Positions 7,274 to 16,480 of a DNA stretch of 64,000 bases are shown piece after piece. The notes beneath the pieces were generated by a model that did no database searches, was not told the DNA's origin, and saw nothing but the letters and a program-made list of their open reading frames with translations. How positions within the stretch are numbered: position 1 is the stretch's first letter; each line of letters opens with the position of its first letter. This stretch comes from Chryseobacterium jejuense (GTDB taxonomy: Bacteria; Bacteroidota; Bacteroidia; Flavobacteriales; Weeksellaceae): NCBI RefSeq assembly GCF_017877355.1, contig NZ_JAGIPR010000005.1:1-64000 (forward strand), read 5' to 3'. Made by a program: the position numbers and the translations under genes.

Positions 7274-8368
7274 ATGAACAGAGACCTCTACATTGACTTC
7301 GCCAAAGGACTGGCTACCCTATCCATTATCTTCATCCATACAGCTTTCTGGTCGGGCCAGTTTTATATTCCTGCAGAAGTAAGGGTCTTTTCCCTTGTTT
7401 TTGATGTTGCATTATTTTATGCATTGAGCGGAATTACTTCAGGAACAAATATTGAGAAAACTTTTTATAGATTACTGAAACTACAGATCACTTATATGAT
7501 CTTTGTAACCTTTCTGTTCTTTCTGGATTATTTCTTTAAAGTAGTTGGCCTCTCTTTCTTGTCTTTAGAATGGCTACAGAGCTTTTATTCAACATTTGGA
7601 TCAAAATATTCCACAACCAGTATTTCAACGATGCCTCAATGGCAAAATTTAGGCAACTGGTACCTTCATCAATACACCAATGCTGATACTTTTCCAGTTG
7701 TTATGGGAAGCTTCTGGTATCTGAAAGTCTATTACATTCTTACCGTTCTGGGTGTATTAATCTTAAGATTTTTCCCTAGACACATCAATTGGTTCATTGG
7801 ACTTTGTATTGGCCTAACCTTGCTATTCAATATTTTCCCAGAATATTATCCAACAGGACAAGTGGGTTATGTTGCCTTTTATATGGGAGTATTCTTAATT
7901 GGAAACAGAATGCGTGGAAAAAAGATTCCTACGAAGCTTATTCCTATTCTATATATGCTTGTAGGTGTAGCTTTAGCATGGATGTTCTGGTATTACGGAA
8001 ATGAAATTTTCTATAAAATCAATAAGAATAAATTCCCGCCCCAGATTGCTTATATCATTTGGGTACAATTCTCATTGGTTACCTTATTTGTTCTTTACAA
8101 CCGATTAAAAGTAACCAAGGAAAACATCATTACTTATATTGGTAAAAATGCCATTTTCTTCTATTTTGCACAAGGAATAAGCTCATCCTTAGTTTATTTT
8201 CTGGTAGTTCTTCTAAAGGAAAATATGCCGTGGTGGCTTTTGATGATTATCATTTACGTCATTAATATTGCCTTAGCATTTGTTATTTCTGCAGGATTGA
8301 AAAAAGTAGATGCACTCGGATGGAATATCCTTGAGTTTTTAAGAAGAAAAACAGCTATTAAGAACTGA
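7274..8368 (+). CDS. Acyltransferase 3 family membrane protein
   Basis: 364 residues from the ATG at 7274. The start, RDLYIDFAKGLATLSIIFIHT, carries the Arg-(x)-Asp and His typical of acyltransferase 3 proteins, which move acyl groups onto extracytoplasmic sugars or other acceptors. About ten hydrophobic segments fill the remaining sequence. The substrate cannot be told from sequence, and no polysaccharide genes adjoin it. The TTG at 7253 is in frame but overlaps the -7 box, so it is not used as the start here. Confidence 0.82.
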   Translation: MNRDLYIDFAKGLATLSIIFIHTAFWSGQFYIPAEVRVFSLVFDVALFYALSGITSGTNIEKTFYRLLKLQITYMIFVTFLFFLDYFFKVVGLSFLSLEWLQSFYSTFGSKYSTTSISTMPQWQNLGNWYLHQYTNADTFPVVMGSFWYLKVYYILTVLGVLILRFFPRHINWFIGLCIGLTLLFNIFPEYYPTGQVGYVAFYMGVFLIGNRMRGKKIPTKLIPILYMLVGVALAWMFWYYGNEIFYKINKNKFPPQIAYIIWVQFSLVTLFVLYNRLKVTKENIITYIGKNAIFFYFAQGISSSLVYFLVVLLKENMPWWLLMIIIYVINIALAFVISAGLKKVDALGWNILEFLRRKTAIKN

Positions 8369-8536
8369 TTTTCTCATTTAATGCATTCTGAAGGCTCCAT
8401 TATAAGAACTCCAGCATTTATAAATACTATACAAAACATGCTCCTCATTAAATAAAACTCAACAGAAAATAAATTCTATCTTATCAGAAGCACCAAATAT
8501 GTCTAATTTGTTTTAAATTTACAAAAATTTTACAAC

Positions 8537-9115
8537 ATGTTTAAGTTGAAACTCCCAACCGATCCAAGGTGGGCAAACATTGCAGAAGGAAACATCGAAG
8601 AAATTTTAACAGACCATGCCTGGTGTGAACAAAAAGCAGCTACCAACGCAATCGGACTGATCACAATGCTTCCTGAATATCCGGAGATTGTTACAGAGCT
8701 TCTTGCCATTGCTCAGGAAGAACTGGATCATTTCAACCAGGTTCATGAGATTATTAAAAAAAGAGGCTACAAGTTTGGAAGAGCCAGAAAAGATGATTAT
8801 GTAAATGAGTTGGCAAAATTTATCATCCAAGGAAGCAGAGAGGATCTTATTGTAGACAAAATGCTTTTTGCTGCGATGATTGAAGCCAGAAGTTGTGAAA
8901 GATTCAAGGTTCTTACTGAAAATATCAAAGATGAAGAGCTTAAAGTCTTCTACAAAGAACTTATGATTTCTGAAGCTAACCATTATACAACCTTCATTGG
9001 ATTTGCAAGACAGCTTGGAGATCCTGAAAAAGTAAATGAACGATGGGATGCATGGCTAGAGTATGAAGCCCGTATTATTAAATCTTATGGAAATAAAGAA
9101 ACCATCCACGGTTAA
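8537..9115 (+). CDS. miaE: tRNA-(ms2io6A)-hydroxylase, MiaE-like
   Basis: 192 residues, the normal MiaE size. It hydroxylates the isopentenyl group of 2-methylthio-N6-isopentenyladenosine 37 in tRNA using a ferritin-like di-iron centre and oxygen. Visible ligands are the Glu of WCEQKA, the ExxH of EELDHF, the Glu of EARSCERF and the ExxH of SEANHY. The start fits the family (MFKLKLPTDPRW). A DUF502 gene follows after 24 bp and may be cotranscribed. Confidence 0.93.
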   Translation: MFKLKLPTDPRWANIAEGNIEEILTDHAWCEQKAATNAIGLITMLPEYPEIVTELLAIAQEELDHFNQVHEIIKKRGYKFGRARKDDYVNELAKFIIQGSREDLIVDKMLFAAMIEARSCERFKVLTENIKDEELKVFYKELMISEANHYTTFIGFARQLGDPEKVNERWDAWLEYEARIIKSYGNKETIHG

Positions 9116-9139
9116 AATATAAATAGTAAAGAAGAAACG

Positions 9140-9757
9140 TTGAAGAAACCAAGCTTTGAAAGTATTGCTAATCTATTCCTGAAAAACTTTTTTCAGGGGC
9201 TGGTTATTATTGGGCCAATAGGACTGACGATTTTTGTAATCTGGTATATTGTAAGTGCAATAGACAATCTTGTTCCTTCTCTTGCCAAACAGGTTCCAGG
9301 GCTTGTTTTCGTTTCAATCATATTACTTACTGCTATTTTAGGCTATCTGGGAAATAAATTTGTAGTGGGAAGATTCTTTTTCGACACTATGGATAGCTTA
9401 CTGGAAAAAACACCTGGAGTAAAACATATTTATACTCCTACAAAGGACGTTATGTCCTCATTTGTAGGCGACAAGAAAAAATTCAACGATCCTGTATGGG
9501 TAAAGACCAACGAAAATCCGGAGATCTGGAGAATCGGTTTTTTAACCCAAAAAGAAATGTCGGATGTTGACAAGCATAATTACGTTGCGGTATATTTACC
9601 TCATTCCTATGCAATTTCGGGCTGGGTAATTGTTACTGAAGAAAAAAATATCAAACCTGTAGTGGGGATGACTGCTGCTTCTGCGATGAAGTTTGCCGTG
9701 AGCGGCGGTGTAGCCGGATTTCATTCTGATGAAAATATATTTAAAGCACCGGAATAA
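9140..9757 (+). CDS. DUF502 family membrane protein
   Basis: 205 residues starting at a TTG codon. Two hydrophobic segments (about 15-40 and 52-73) lie around the conserved GLVIIGPIGLTIFV sequence, followed by a soluble domain with the family motif TPGVKHIYTPTKDV. Members occur widely in bacteria and have no defined role. TTG is chosen because it gives the family start KKPSFESIANLF and no ATG lies nearby. Confidence 0.88.
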   Translation: MKKPSFESIANLFLKNFFQGLVIIGPIGLTIFVIWYIVSAIDNLVPSLAKQVPGLVFVSIILLTAILGYLGNKFVVGRFFFDTMDSLLEKTPGVKHIYTPTKDVMSSFVGDKKKFNDPVWVKTNENPEIWRIGFLTQKEMSDVDKHNYVAVYLPHSYAISGWVIVTEEKNIKPVVGMTAASAMKFAVSGGVAGFHSDENIFKAPE

Positions 9758-9788
9758 TCCACCTTCACTTTACATGTACATTGATGAA

Positions 9789-9807
9789 TTTGAAAATAAT
9801 TTTCAAA
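9789..9807 (+). promoter_or_regulatory. Palindrome upstream of tnaA
   Basis: TTTGAAAA-TAA-TTTTCAAA is a perfect 8-bp inverted repeat centred about 50 bp upstream of the tnaA start codon. It is a candidate regulator site. No tnaC-like leader peptide with a key tryptophan was found in the 90-bp gap. Confidence 0.35.
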
Positions 9808-9847
9808 CAAATTTTCTTTTACAAACAATTTAAAAACATACCAACCC

Positions 9848-11224
9848 ATGAATTTACCGTACGCGGAGCCTTTCCGCATTAAAATGGTGGAAGAAATCCG
9901 CCAATCCACAAGAGCTGAAAGAGAACAATGGCTTAAAGAAGCTAATTATAATCTCTTCAACTTAAAATCTTCACAAGTTTTTATTGATCTTTTAACTGAT
10001 TCCGGAACCGGAGCAATGTCTGACAGGCAATGGGGGGCATTGATGACCGGAGACGAGAGCTATGCAGGTTCCCGTTCTTTTGAACAACTTCAGAACAGTG
10101 TTGAAAAAATTACCGGATTCAAATATCTATTACCTACTCACCAGGGAAGAGCTGCCGAAAATGTACTTTTCTCTGTATTGGTGAAAGAAGGAAATATAGT
10201 TCCGGGAAACTCACATTTTGACACTACAAAAGGACACATTGAGTTCAGAAAGGCCCATGCTATTGACTGTACCATTGACGAAGCTTTTGATATTAACAAT
10301 ACCCACCCTTTCAAAGGAAACATCAACCTTGAAAAACTGGAAGAGATTTATAAAAGCCATCCTAAGGAAAATATTCCTTTCTGTCTGATTACCATTACCT
10401 GCAATTCTTCAGGAGGACAGCCTGTTTCTCTGGAAAATATGAAAGCTGTAAAAGGCCTTTCCGATCAATATGGAATCCCTGTATTCTTTGATTCTGCAAG
10501 GTTTGCGGAGAACGCTTACTTCATTAAGAAAAGAGAGCAGGGCCAGGAAAACAGAAGCATCAAAGAGATCTGCAAAGAAATTTTCTCTTACGGAGACGGG
10601 ATGACGATGAGTTCTAAAAAAGATGGATTAGTAAATATTGGTGGATTTATCGCTTTAAACAGCGAGGAAGTTTTCAGAAAAGCATCTAATTTTACAATCA
10701 TCTATGAAGGATTTATTACTTATGGAGGAATGGCAGGAAGAGATATGGCTGCTTTGGCGGTAGGTCTTGATGAAGCTACAGAATTTGCTTATCTGGAAAG
10801 CAGAATTTCTCAGGTAGAATATCTTGGAAACAAGCTCATTGAGTATGGAATCCCAGTACAGAAACCAATCGGAGGGCACGCAGTTTTCATTGATTCTTTA
10901 AGTTTCCTTCCTAATGTTTCCCGCGAAGAATATCCGGCACAAACTTTAGGTCTTGAAATCTATAAGGAAGCAGGAATCAGAACTGTAGAAATCGGAACTT
11001 TACTGGCCGACAGAGATCCTGAGACAAGACAAAACCGTTATCCGAAACTGGAACTGGTACGCCTTGCCATCCCTAGAAGAACCTATACCAACAATCATAT
11101 GGATTATATTGCTGCTGCGATAAAAAATGTATATGAAAGACGTGAAGAAATCGCAAAAGGATATAAAATCACCTGGGAGCCGGAAATATTAAGGCATTTT
11201 ACAGTTCAGCTTGAAAAAGCATAA
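9848..11224 (+). CDS. tnaA: Tryptophanase (tryptophan indole-lyase)
   Basis: 458 residues. This PLP enzyme splits L-tryptophan into indole, pyruvate and ammonia. Tyrosine phenol-lyase is very similar, so the call rests on diagnostic positions: Asp125 (FDTT; threonine in tyrosine phenol-lyase), Ile382 (VEIGT; the phenol-binding arginine there) and His450 (LRHFT; phenylalanine there). All three match tryptophanase. PLP is expected on the lysine pair 257-258 (SSKKDG). A terminator follows at 11235. Indole production is known from several Chryseobacterium species. Confidence 0.9.
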   Translation: MNLPYAEPFRIKMVEEIRQSTRAEREQWLKEANYNLFNLKSSQVFIDLLTDSGTGAMSDRQWGALMTGDESYAGSRSFEQLQNSVEKITGFKYLLPTHQGRAAENVLFSVLVKEGNIVPGNSHFDTTKGHIEFRKAHAIDCTIDEAFDINNTHPFKGNINLEKLEEIYKSHPKENIPFCLITITCNSSGGQPVSLENMKAVKGLSDQYGIPVFFDSARFAENAYFIKKREQGQENRSIKEICKEIFSYGDGMTMSSKKDGLVNIGGFIALNSEEVFRKASNFTIIYEGFITYGGMAGRDMAALAVGLDEATEFAYLESRISQVEYLGNKLIEYGIPVQKPIGGHAVFIDSLSFLPNVSREEYPAQTLGLEIYKEAGIRTVEIGTLLADRDPETRQNRYPKLELVRLAIPRRTYTNNHMDYIAAAIKNVYERREEIAKGYKITWEPEILRHFTVQLEKA

Positions 11225-11234
11225 GAATAAAAAT

Positions 11235-11262
11235 AAAACCGGAATTCATTTCCGGTTTTTTT
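11235..11262 (+). terminator. Terminator of tnaA
   Basis: AAAACCGGAA pairs perfectly with TTCCGGTTTT (10 bp, loop TTCAT) and runs into a T tract. Confidence 0.85.
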
Positions 11263-11401
11263 ATACTTTTTATTCATGTGGTTAATATCCTCTTCAAAAT
11301 CTTACCTTTATCTTCATGTATTCCTTATGCTTTTCATCTTATTTTTCAAAAAACAAGAATCAAATTAATTTATTTTTTAAAAATAATGAATGATTTTAAT
11401 T

Positions 11402-11409
11402 TACTTTTG
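11402..11409 (+). promoter_or_regulatory. -7 promoter box of the monooxygenase/aminotransferase pair
   Basis: TACTTTTG matches TAnnTTTG and lies 63 bp upstream of the start codon at 11473. No clear -33 element is visible. Confidence 0.55.
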
Positions 11410-11472
11410 TACCCATAAAAAACAGACCGAAAAGTATTTAAACACCAACCTGAAAAAACCATTATTCCGAAC

Positions 11473-12549
11473 ATGAACAAAATTGTTGTCGTGGGCGCTG
11501 GTATTTCCGGCTTAAGCATGGCGAATCACCTCGAAAAACACAAAATTGATTATCACATTTACGAAAGAAGAAAAAAAGAAGATTTGGCCGGCCATGGTTT
11601 TCTTATTCCACAGGAAGGCATTGAATATCTTAACCAGATTATAGATCCTGCAGTACTTTTTGAACATGGAAGCTTTCTGAAAAAATATGTACAATATTCC
11701 CATAACGGAAAAAAACTTGCCGAAAAGGAACTCAAGAATGTTTTTGCCATTTCCAGACAGTCACTCATTCATCTTTTATCCGGAAATATCTCCCCTGAAA
11801 AAATAACATATAATGCCACCGTAATTCCCTCTGATACAGAAAAAGGAAAACTGAAACATTCTGACGGAAGTTATATAGATGCAGACATCGCTATTGTTTC
11901 AGATGGTTCTAAAAGCCGTATCAGAAGATGTCTCTTCAAGGATGAAAAAATGAGACAAGTACGGGAAAATGAAGTAGTCAATATCATTCAAGATGAAGAA
12001 ATAGCTGCTTCTATAGAAAATGATTTCATGAAATTTCATCACGATCAGGGTGGGCTTACTTTTGGGATTCTTAAACTGTCTCATGATACTATTCTTTGGT
12101 ATTCTCAGTTTGACAATGAAAAATATAAGATCAATGAGTTCTGCCCAGATAATCTGAAGAAATATATGCTCGAAGTTTTTGCGGACTGGGATCCTTTAGT
12201 TTCTTCAATTATCCAAAAATCGAGTTACAAAAATGTGCATTTATGGTGCGTTTATGAACTGGTGGAACTCAACTCTTTTTATAAAGATAACATTGTATTC
12301 ATAGGCGATGCAGCGCATCCGCTTATTCCTTTTACAAGTCAGGGAGTCACCTCAGCACTGAAAGACTCTCACATACTGACTAAATATTTAGTTGAAGAAC
12401 GCTCTATTACAGAAGCTTTTCGTAAATATGAAGCAGAAAGAAAGCCTGAAATAGAAACCCATATCAATAATGGAAGAATATTATTGAACCAGTTTCTTCT
12501 CCCGACGGACCAACAGACAGACAATATTTTACCCATATCATATAAATAA
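11473..12549 (+). CDS. FAD-dependent monooxygenase (PHBH-like)
   Basis: 358 residues. The start has the dinucleotide-binding motif VVVGAGISGL followed by HIYERR. The second FAD contact is seen in VFIGDAAHPLIPFTSQG near residue 275. This is the group A flavin monooxygenase fold, which uses NAD(P)H and oxygen to hydroxylate aromatic or similar substrates. The substrate is unknown. The aminotransferase starts 3 bp after its stop, so they form a two-gene operon, suggesting consecutive steps on an amino-acid-derived compound. Confidence 0.85.
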   Translation: MNKIVVVGAGISGLSMANHLEKHKIDYHIYERRKKEDLAGHGFLIPQEGIEYLNQIIDPAVLFEHGSFLKKYVQYSHNGKKLAEKELKNVFAISRQSLIHLLSGNISPEKITYNATVIPSDTEKGKLKHSDGSYIDADIAIVSDGSKSRIRRCLFKDEKMRQVRENEVVNIIQDEEIAASIENDFMKFHHDQGGLTFGILKLSHDTILWYSQFDNEKYKINEFCPDNLKKYMLEVFADWDPLVSSIIQKSSYKNVHLWCVYELVELNSFYKDNIVFIGDAAHPLIPFTSQGVTSALKDSHILTKYLVEERSITEAFRKYEAERKPEIETHINNGRILLNQFLLPTDQQTDNILPISYK

Positions 12550-12552
12550 AAA

Positions 12553-13710
12553 ATGTTTACCAATAACGATATCAACTTTGAGGCCTTAAAAAGAAAAGCC
12601 TATAACGGAAGATGGGCAACTCTGGAAGACGGAATAATCCCTTTAACAGCCGCTGACCCAGACTTTAGAACAGCTGCCGAAATAGAACAGGGCATCATTG
12701 AATACATAAAGGATGGCTATCTGAGCTATGGCCCATTCTCAGGAATTCCTGAGTTCAAGAAAAGTCTTGCAGAGCATTTTAACCAGGAAAAGCATGGAAA
12801 TTTCTCTCCTGAAAATGTATTGGCAGTCAACAGTGCCGCACAAGGGATGTTCCTGATCGCCAAATATGTTTTAAAACCCGGTGATGAAGCTATCATTCTG
12901 GATCCTGTAGATTTCTTATTTAAAAAATCTGTAGAAACTGCTGGTGGAACCGTAAAACTTTGTCCTGTAAATACCCAAACCGGAGAAATTGATTTTGAAA
13001 AACTGAGTTCCTTAATCAGTTCCAATACAAAACTTATCTGTATTTGTAATCCACATAATCCGCTTGGTAGAGTATATTCCAAAGAAGTTTTGAAAAAGGT
13101 TTCAGAAATTGCTGCAGCTCATGATTTATGGGTAATGAGTGATGAAATCTGGAGTGATATTATTTATGACAACGGGGATTTTTATACCTATTCATCAGTT
13201 TCTGAAGAAGCCAAAAGAAAAAGTTTCACAGTTTATGGATTTTCGAAGTCATTTGGAATTGCAGGATTGAGAATTGGAGCTGTTCTATGTAATGATCAGG
13301 AAATTTTGGAAGATTTTACTGAGAAATCTAATTTCAATTCTACCATAGAAGGAGTTTCTACCCTATCACAAATTGCCGGGAGTGTTGCATTGGAAAGGGC
13401 TAAACCTTGGTACAAAGAGTTTTTAAATCACTTACAACAAAACAGAGATTTAGCTTTCCAAATTCTGAACGGATCAGGACTTGTAACGCCCAATCTTCCT
13501 GAAGCTACTTTTGTATTATTTCCGAAAATTGAAAACGGTATGTCCAGCGACCAGTTTGCCCAGCATGTTCTGCAACATGGAAAAGTAGCCATTGTTCCCG
13601 GATCAGAAAGATGGTTTGGAAAAGGAGCTGAAGGACATATCAGAATATGTTTCTCTACTTCTAAGGAAATTCTGGAAGAAGGGCTTAACCGAATCATTAC
13701 CAGCTTTTAA
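12553..13710 (+). CDS. PLP-dependent class I/II aminotransferase (MalY/PatB-like)
   Basis: 385 residues with the fold-type I pattern: LTAADPDF near the start, NPHNPLGRV in the middle, SDEIWSDI, and the PLP lysine in YGFSKSFGIAGLRIG. The LTAADPDF and SDEIWSDI sequences are closest to the MalY/PatB branch, which includes cystathionine beta-lyases as well as transaminases. A C-S lyase activity is therefore an alternative. It is translationally coupled to the monooxygenase. The TonB receptor downstream has its own promoter-like box. Confidence 0.85.
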   Translation: MFTNNDINFEALKRKAYNGRWATLEDGIIPLTAADPDFRTAAEIEQGIIEYIKDGYLSYGPFSGIPEFKKSLAEHFNQEKHGNFSPENVLAVNSAAQGMFLIAKYVLKPGDEAIILDPVDFLFKKSVETAGGTVKLCPVNTQTGEIDFEKLSSLISSNTKLICICNPHNPLGRVYSKEVLKKVSEIAAAHDLWVMSDEIWSDIIYDNGDFYTYSSVSEEAKRKSFTVYGFSKSFGIAGLRIGAVLCNDQEILEDFTEKSNFNSTIEGVSTLSQIAGSVALERAKPWYKEFLNHLQQNRDLAFQILNGSGLVTPNLPEATFVLFPKIENGMSSDQFAQHVLQHGKVAIVPGSERWFGKGAEGHIRICFSTSKEILEEGLNRIITSF

Positions 13711-13830
13711 TATTAAAAATTTTCGTTAAATTAAGTATTTTAACTATTATTTTACTTTCATTTAAGATAAACATAATTAAATTAAGACATTCATAACAAA
13801 TAATTAATTTAAGTATTGATTTAAAAATAA

Positions 13831-13874
13831 ATATTGATAATTTTGAGTTAACCATCACTCAAAATTATCAATAT
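13831..13874 (+). promoter_or_regulatory. 18-bp perfect inverted repeat over promoter and start codon
   Basis: Arms 13831-13848 and 13857-13874 are exact reverse complements (ATATTGATAATTTTGAGT) with an 8-nt loop TAACCATC. The left arm contains the -7 box TAATTTTG (13838-13845), and the right arm ends inside the start codon of the receptor gene. It could be an operator. In a longer transcript from upstream it would form a hairpin hiding the start codon. Confidence 0.65.
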
Positions 13875-16311
13875 GAAGATAAAATACATAAGCATCATTT
13901 TTCTTACGGCATCTTCTCTATCTTACGCTCAACAGGTAAAAGATACGCTGACAAAAGAATCAAAAATAGACGAAGTAGCTATTACCGGGAGTCGGAACAA
14001 AAAAAGAACCGTCATCAATACTCCTGTTCCTATTGATGTTATAGATATCAAACAGGTAAGCCAATCTACGGGTCAGGTAGAAGTGAACCAGCTTTTACAG
14101 TTTTCTGCACCATCCTTTAACTCTAACAAACAATCAGGATCAGATGGTGCTGATGCAGTAGACCCGGCTACATTAAGAGGACTCGGCCCGGATCAGACTC
14201 TTTTGCTCCTTAATGGGAAAAGATACCATCAATCTTCATTGATTAATCTTTTCGGAACCAAAGGAAGGGGTAATACAGGATATGACATGAATACGATCCC
14301 TATTGGAGCGATTAAACGGGTAGAAGTTCTTCGTGACGGGGCTTCGGCTCAATATGGTTCGGATGCTATTGCCGGAGTTATCAATGTTATCCTTAATGAT
14401 CGGGATAAAGGTTTTGAAGGAAATGCCTTCTATGGAATGAATCTTTTTAAAAGTCCTGGAAATAAAGATGTGGTTTCCGATCATAAAGTAGATGGAATTA
14501 CTTTTGATTTCAGTGGAAACCTGGGAACAAAAATTGGTAACAAAGGAGGTTTCGGAAATTTCACGGCAGAATTCATCAACAAAGATTATGCAATCAGAAA
14601 TGCTAACCCTGACATTTATAATGCTCCTAGACAACGTTTCGGAGATGCAAAAGCTCAAAATGTTTATTTCTTCGGAAATATTGAACTTCCATTAACAGAT
14701 GGACTGAAGTTTTATTCCCGTCAGGGCTTTTCACACAGAAATACCAAGGCCTATGCCTGGACGAGAACTCCTGAGGCCAACGGCAATATCCCTGAAATCT
14801 ACCCAATGGGCTTTGATCCTATTGAAGATACCAGTATTAGTGATTTTACCTTTGATAATGGTTTAAAATTCAAAGTAGCTAATTGGGATGTAGATTTTTA
14901 TAATGCCTTTGGAAACAATAGATTCACTTATGATATTACCAATACGGTCAACGCAACTTTAGGTCCTAAATCTCCGACTCAATTTTATGCTGGAGGACAT
15001 TCATTATTACAAAATACAACAGGTTTTAATGCAGTAAGACAGTTTAAGGTACTTGAAGGGTTAAATATTGCCTTCGGATCCGAATTCAGATATGAAAAAT
15101 TCAATATCATTAAAGGAGAAGAATCTTCCTATACCATGTATGATATCAATGGAAATCCTGTAACGCCTAATACTCCTGACAATTTATTGGTTACCAATCC
15201 TCTCGCTGATCCGGACGACAACATAAGACCGGGAGGTTCACAGGGATTTCCTGGTTACTCTACAGACATCGGTAAAAACAGAAATAATTTTGCCGCTTAT
15301 CTAGATACGGAACTTGATATAACTAAAAACTGGATGATAAGTATAGCCGGAAGATTTGAGAATTACAATGATTTCGGAAGCACATTAAATGGTAAGTTCG
15401 CGACCCGCTATGCCATTACCCCACAATTCGCCTTTCGAGGATCTGTCTCTACTGGATTCAGAGCTCCATCTCTTGCTCAGAAGTATTACAGTCAGCAGTT
15501 CACTAATTTCCAAAATGGCAAATTGGTTACTATTCAACTGGCTTCTAATGACAGTGATCTCGCCAACAGGTTAGGTATTGAACAATTGAAACAGGAAACC
15601 TCTGTAAACGGAAGTGCCGGATTTACTTTTAATACGGGTAAATTTACAGCAACTATTGATGGTTATTATATCAGTGTAAAAAATAGAATTGTTCTGACAG
15701 GGAATTTCTCAAGAGATGATTTACCTACAGATGTGCAAGCTGATTATCCATATATTGATCAGGCACAATTCTTTTCCAATGCTATTGATACCCGAACTAA
15801 AGGGATTGATATTATCCTGAGTTATAGCGAAAGTTTAGGTTCAGGAAAATTAACGGCAACATTGGCAGGAAACTATAATGACATGGAAATTACCAAAGTC
15901 AATACTTCACCCAAATTACAAGGTAAAGAAGATGTTTACTTAAGTGCCAGAGAAAGAGCTTTTATTCTGGCTTCTGCTCCTAAAACAAAAATTAACCTCA
16001 ACCTCAACTATAAGATCAGTAAGTTCAATGCAAATCTTCAGCTGGTAAGGTTTGATAAGGTTACATTAATTGGATATGATGATGCAGAACAGGTTTACAA
16101 TCCTAAAGTAACCACTGATATCTCTTTTGGATATGAGATTTCAAATAACCTCAACTTTACTTTGGGAAGCAAAAATGTCTTTAACAGATACCCAAGCTTG
16201 CAAAGCGCACACGTAAGTGAAGGAAATACAGAAGCTGGTGGAATTTTTGACCCGGTGCAGATGGGGTTTGCAGGAAGACAGGTTTTTGCCAGACTTAATT
16301 TTAAGTTTTGA
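13873..16311 (+). CDS. TonB-dependent receptor
   Basis: 812 residues. A signal peptide ends near LSYAQ (about residue 19). The plug domain follows (DEVAITGSRNKK, then DPATLRGLGPDQTLLLLNGKR and VEVLRDGASAQYGSDAIAGVINVIL). The rest is a long barrel ending in phenylalanine (ARLNFKF). It imports a ligand across the outer membrane using TonB energy. The ligand is not predictable; no SusD partner follows, which argues against a polysaccharide system. The start codon lies within the inverted repeat at 13831-13874. Confidence 0.9.
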   Translation: MKIKYISIIFLTASSLSYAQQVKDTLTKESKIDEVAITGSRNKKRTVINTPVPIDVIDIKQVSQSTGQVEVNQLLQFSAPSFNSNKQSGSDGADAVDPATLRGLGPDQTLLLLNGKRYHQSSLINLFGTKGRGNTGYDMNTIPIGAIKRVEVLRDGASAQYGSDAIAGVINVILNDRDKGFEGNAFYGMNLFKSPGNKDVVSDHKVDGITFDFSGNLGTKIGNKGGFGNFTAEFINKDYAIRNANPDIYNAPRQRFGDAKAQNVYFFGNIELPLTDGLKFYSRQGFSHRNTKAYAWTRTPEANGNIPEIYPMGFDPIEDTSISDFTFDNGLKFKVANWDVDFYNAFGNNRFTYDITNTVNATLGPKSPTQFYAGGHSLLQNTTGFNAVRQFKVLEGLNIAFGSEFRYEKFNIIKGEESSYTMYDINGNPVTPNTPDNLLVTNPLADPDDNIRPGGSQGFPGYSTDIGKNRNNFAAYLDTELDITKNWMISIAGRFENYNDFGSTLNGKFATRYAITPQFAFRGSVSTGFRAPSLAQKYYSQQFTNFQNGKLVTIQLASNDSDLANRLGIEQLKQETSVNGSAGFTFNTGKFTATIDGYYISVKNRIVLTGNFSRDDLPTDVQADYPYIDQAQFFSNAIDTRTKGIDIILSYSESLGSGKLTATLAGNYNDMEITKVNTSPKLQGKEDVYLSARERAFILASAPKTKINLNLNYKISKFNANLQLVRFDKVTLIGYDDAEQVYNPKVTTDISFGYEISNNLNFTLGSKNVFNRYPSLQSAHVSEGNTEAGGIFDPVQMGFAGRQVFARLNFKF

Positions 16312-16318
16312 TAAGATT

Positions 16319-16438
16319 GGAAGCCGGAAGAGGGAGACTGGAAGTTTCTAGCTGCCATACAGGCACTTAAAATTTCTTTAATAATAGATAGAGGATTTTA
16401 TTTATTATGACTGCAATCACTTCCCTTCTCCAGCTTCC
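16319..16438. repeat. Degenerate GGAAG inverted repeat
   Basis: GGAAGCCGGAAG...GACTGGAAGT (16319-16345) is an imperfect inverted repeat of ACTTCCCTTCTCCAGCTTCC (16419-16438). The composition differs from the neighbouring DNA. This kind of GGAAG/CTTCC spacer resembles intergenic repeats I recall from Chryseobacterium. No gene lies in it. Confidence 0.45.
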
Positions 16439-16442
16439 TTAC

Positions 16443-16480
16443 AAAAAACGTCTGCTGAAAATTTTCAGCAGACGTTTTTT
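16443..16480. terminator. Bidirectional terminator
   Basis: A perfect palindrome with 19-nt arms (AAAAAACGTCTGCTGAAAA and its complement). It ends both the TonB receptor and the convergent sugar dehydrogenase, with T-runs in both directions. Confidence 0.9.

Noticed and set aside
9848..11224. Tyrosine phenol-lyase as the name of the lyase
   Set aside because: Asp125, Ile382 and His450 are the tryptophanase residues; tyrosine phenol-lyase would show Thr, Arg and Phe there.
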